Assembly (NCBI RefSeq): GCF_045679555.1
Contig: NC_092091.1
Span: 79,996,364-80,060,363, forward strand
DNA from: Salvelinus alpinus
Lineage: Eukaryota > Chordata > Actinopteri > Salmoniformes > Salmonidae
Length of the DNA: 64,000 bases
Direction: 5' to 3'
Numbering within the stretch: the first letter of the stretch is position 1; every line of letters begins with the position of its first letter. This document shows positions 63,104 to 64,000 of the stretch, one piece after another. The notes under the pieces are model-generated. The model had not been told where the DNA came from, made no database searches, and worked only from the letters and a program-made list of their open reading frames with translations. The position numbers were made by a program, and so were the translations under genes.

Positions 63104-63633
63104 CACTGAGTGAACAAAACATTAAGAACACCTTCCTAATATTGAGTTGCACATCCCCTTTTGCCCTCAGAACAGCCTCAATTCGTCGGGGCATAATCTC
63201 TACAAGGTGTCGAAGCGTTCCACAGAGATCCAATGCTTACCACAGTTTTGTCAAGTTGACTGGATGTCCTTTGGGTGGTGGATCATTCTTGATACACACA
63301 GGAAACTGTTGAGCGTGAAAAACCCAGCAGCTATGCAGTTCTTGACACACTCAAACCGGTGCGCCTGGCACCTACTACCATACCCCGTTCAAAGGCACTT
63401 AAATATTTTGTCTTGTCCATTCATCCTCTGAATGGCACACATACACAATCCATGTCTCAATTGTCTCAAGGCTTAAAAATCCTTCTTTAACCTGTCTCCT
63501 CCCTTTCATCTGCACTGACTGAAGTGGATTTAACAAGTGACATCAATAAGAGAATATAGCTTTCACCTGGATTCACCTGGTCAGTCTATGTCATGGAAAG
63601 AGCAGGTGTTCTTAATGTTTTGTACACTCAGTG
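63104..63633. mobile_element. Tc1-type non-autonomous element
   Basis: 530 bp with inverted ends of 29 bp and one mismatch (CACTGAGTGAACAAAACATT... and its complement ...TTTTGTACACTCAGTG). It abuts the end of the previous Tc1 at TATA, so one element used the TA at the other's end. The interior is a rearranged transposase remnant without a useful frame. Confidence 0.88.
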
Positions 63634-63753
63634 AAGGTTGTTTGAGAAGAGGGGAGTGGGTATTAGGGGAGTTATGTATTCATCTAACTTTTATTCAGAA
63701 AGGTACTGTAACATCATTGAGAAACATCCTGAAGTGTCAAAGTAGTTTGCATG

Positions 63754-63968
63754 GTACAAGACAGAATGGTCTCCAAGTCTCCAAGACTGAATGGTCTCCA
63801 AGTCTCCAAGACTGAATGGTCTCCAAGTCTCCAAGACTGAATGGTCTCCAAGTCTCCAAGACTGAATGGTCTCCAAGTCTCCAAGACTGAATGGTCTCCA
63901 AGTCTCCAAGACTGAATGGTCTCCAAGTCTCCAAGACTGAATGGTCTCCAAGTCTCCAAGACAGAATG
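63754..63968. repeat. 25-bp minisatellite
   Basis: About nine copies of ACTGAATGGTCTCCAAGTCT plus CCAAG. Three minus-strand frames of 79-92 codons across it are artefacts. 63634-63753 and 63969-64000 hold nothing recognisable. Confidence 0.95.
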
Positions 63969-64000
63969 GTGAACACCTTGTTTGAAAAACACAGAACGAG

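Overview
The window is vertebrate, almost certainly salmonid fish, DNA. The evidence is Sleeping-Beauty-type and other salmonid-style Tc1 transposons, a dimeric tRNA-derived SINE, fish L2, Rex1/CR1-like and L1/Tx1-like LINEs, very abundant minisatellites, and spliced host exons with GT-AG borders. Most long open frames here are simple-sequence artefacts and were not called as genes.

Layout. (1) 1-18.1 kb: the 5' part of a glycine receptor beta subunit gene (glrb) on the minus strand. It has a probable 5'UTR exon near 17.9-18.07 kb, a start-codon/signal-peptide exon at 15.30-15.41 kb, an exon at 10.75-10.86 kb, and the 68-bp exon typical of Cys-loop receptors at 4.67-4.74 kb. The exons join in frame for 94 codons, and the rest of the gene lies left of the window. 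The introns are filled with a 79-bp satellite (39 copies), a 21-bp minisatellite, a 1.1-kb polypyrimidine tract, a 4.4-kb 40/41-bp minisatellite, 2.1 kb of ACT triplets, an L2 LINE and Tc1 debris. (2) 18.5-20.7 kb: a minisatellite, a Tc1 end, and a decaying group of tRNA-like sequences containing one nearly intact tRNA-Ala(CGC). (3) 22.7-41.2 kb: a head-to-tail array of tRNA-Tyr(GTA) genes, each with a 16-nt intron. There are 17 gene-like copies, and 14 alternating copies carry one shared internal deletion. The dimeric unit is about 640 bp. Four TTAA-flanked, 1.8-1.9-kb non-autonomous DNA transposons interrupt it; removing them restores the 640-bp spacing almost exactly. A fifth lies just outside. 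(4) 41.2-44.8 kb: 25-bp, 62-bp and 69-bp minisatellites, then two minus-strand exons of cytosolic valyl-tRNA synthetase (vars1). (5) 44.8-55.8 kb: nested LINEs. A truncated L1/Tx1-like copy comes first, then a Rex1/CR1-like LINE encoding a 2A-like GDVEVNPGP motif. The latter is split by a second L1/Tx1-like copy with a 1,300-codon open ORF2 and a 16-bp target duplication. (6) 55.8-58.4 kb: a MITE, a dimeric SINE, and the last three exons of a purine nucleoside phosphorylase gene that appears broken. (7) 58.4-64 kb: a minus-strand LINE, a CA repeat, a decayed full-length Tc1 element, an abutting Tc1-type MITE, and more minisatellites.

The functional content I can defend is the glrb 5' exons, four sequence-canonical tRNA-Tyr genes plus weaker copies, one tRNA-Ala gene, and two vars1 exons. 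All protein and family assignments come from recalled family sequences; no search was run.
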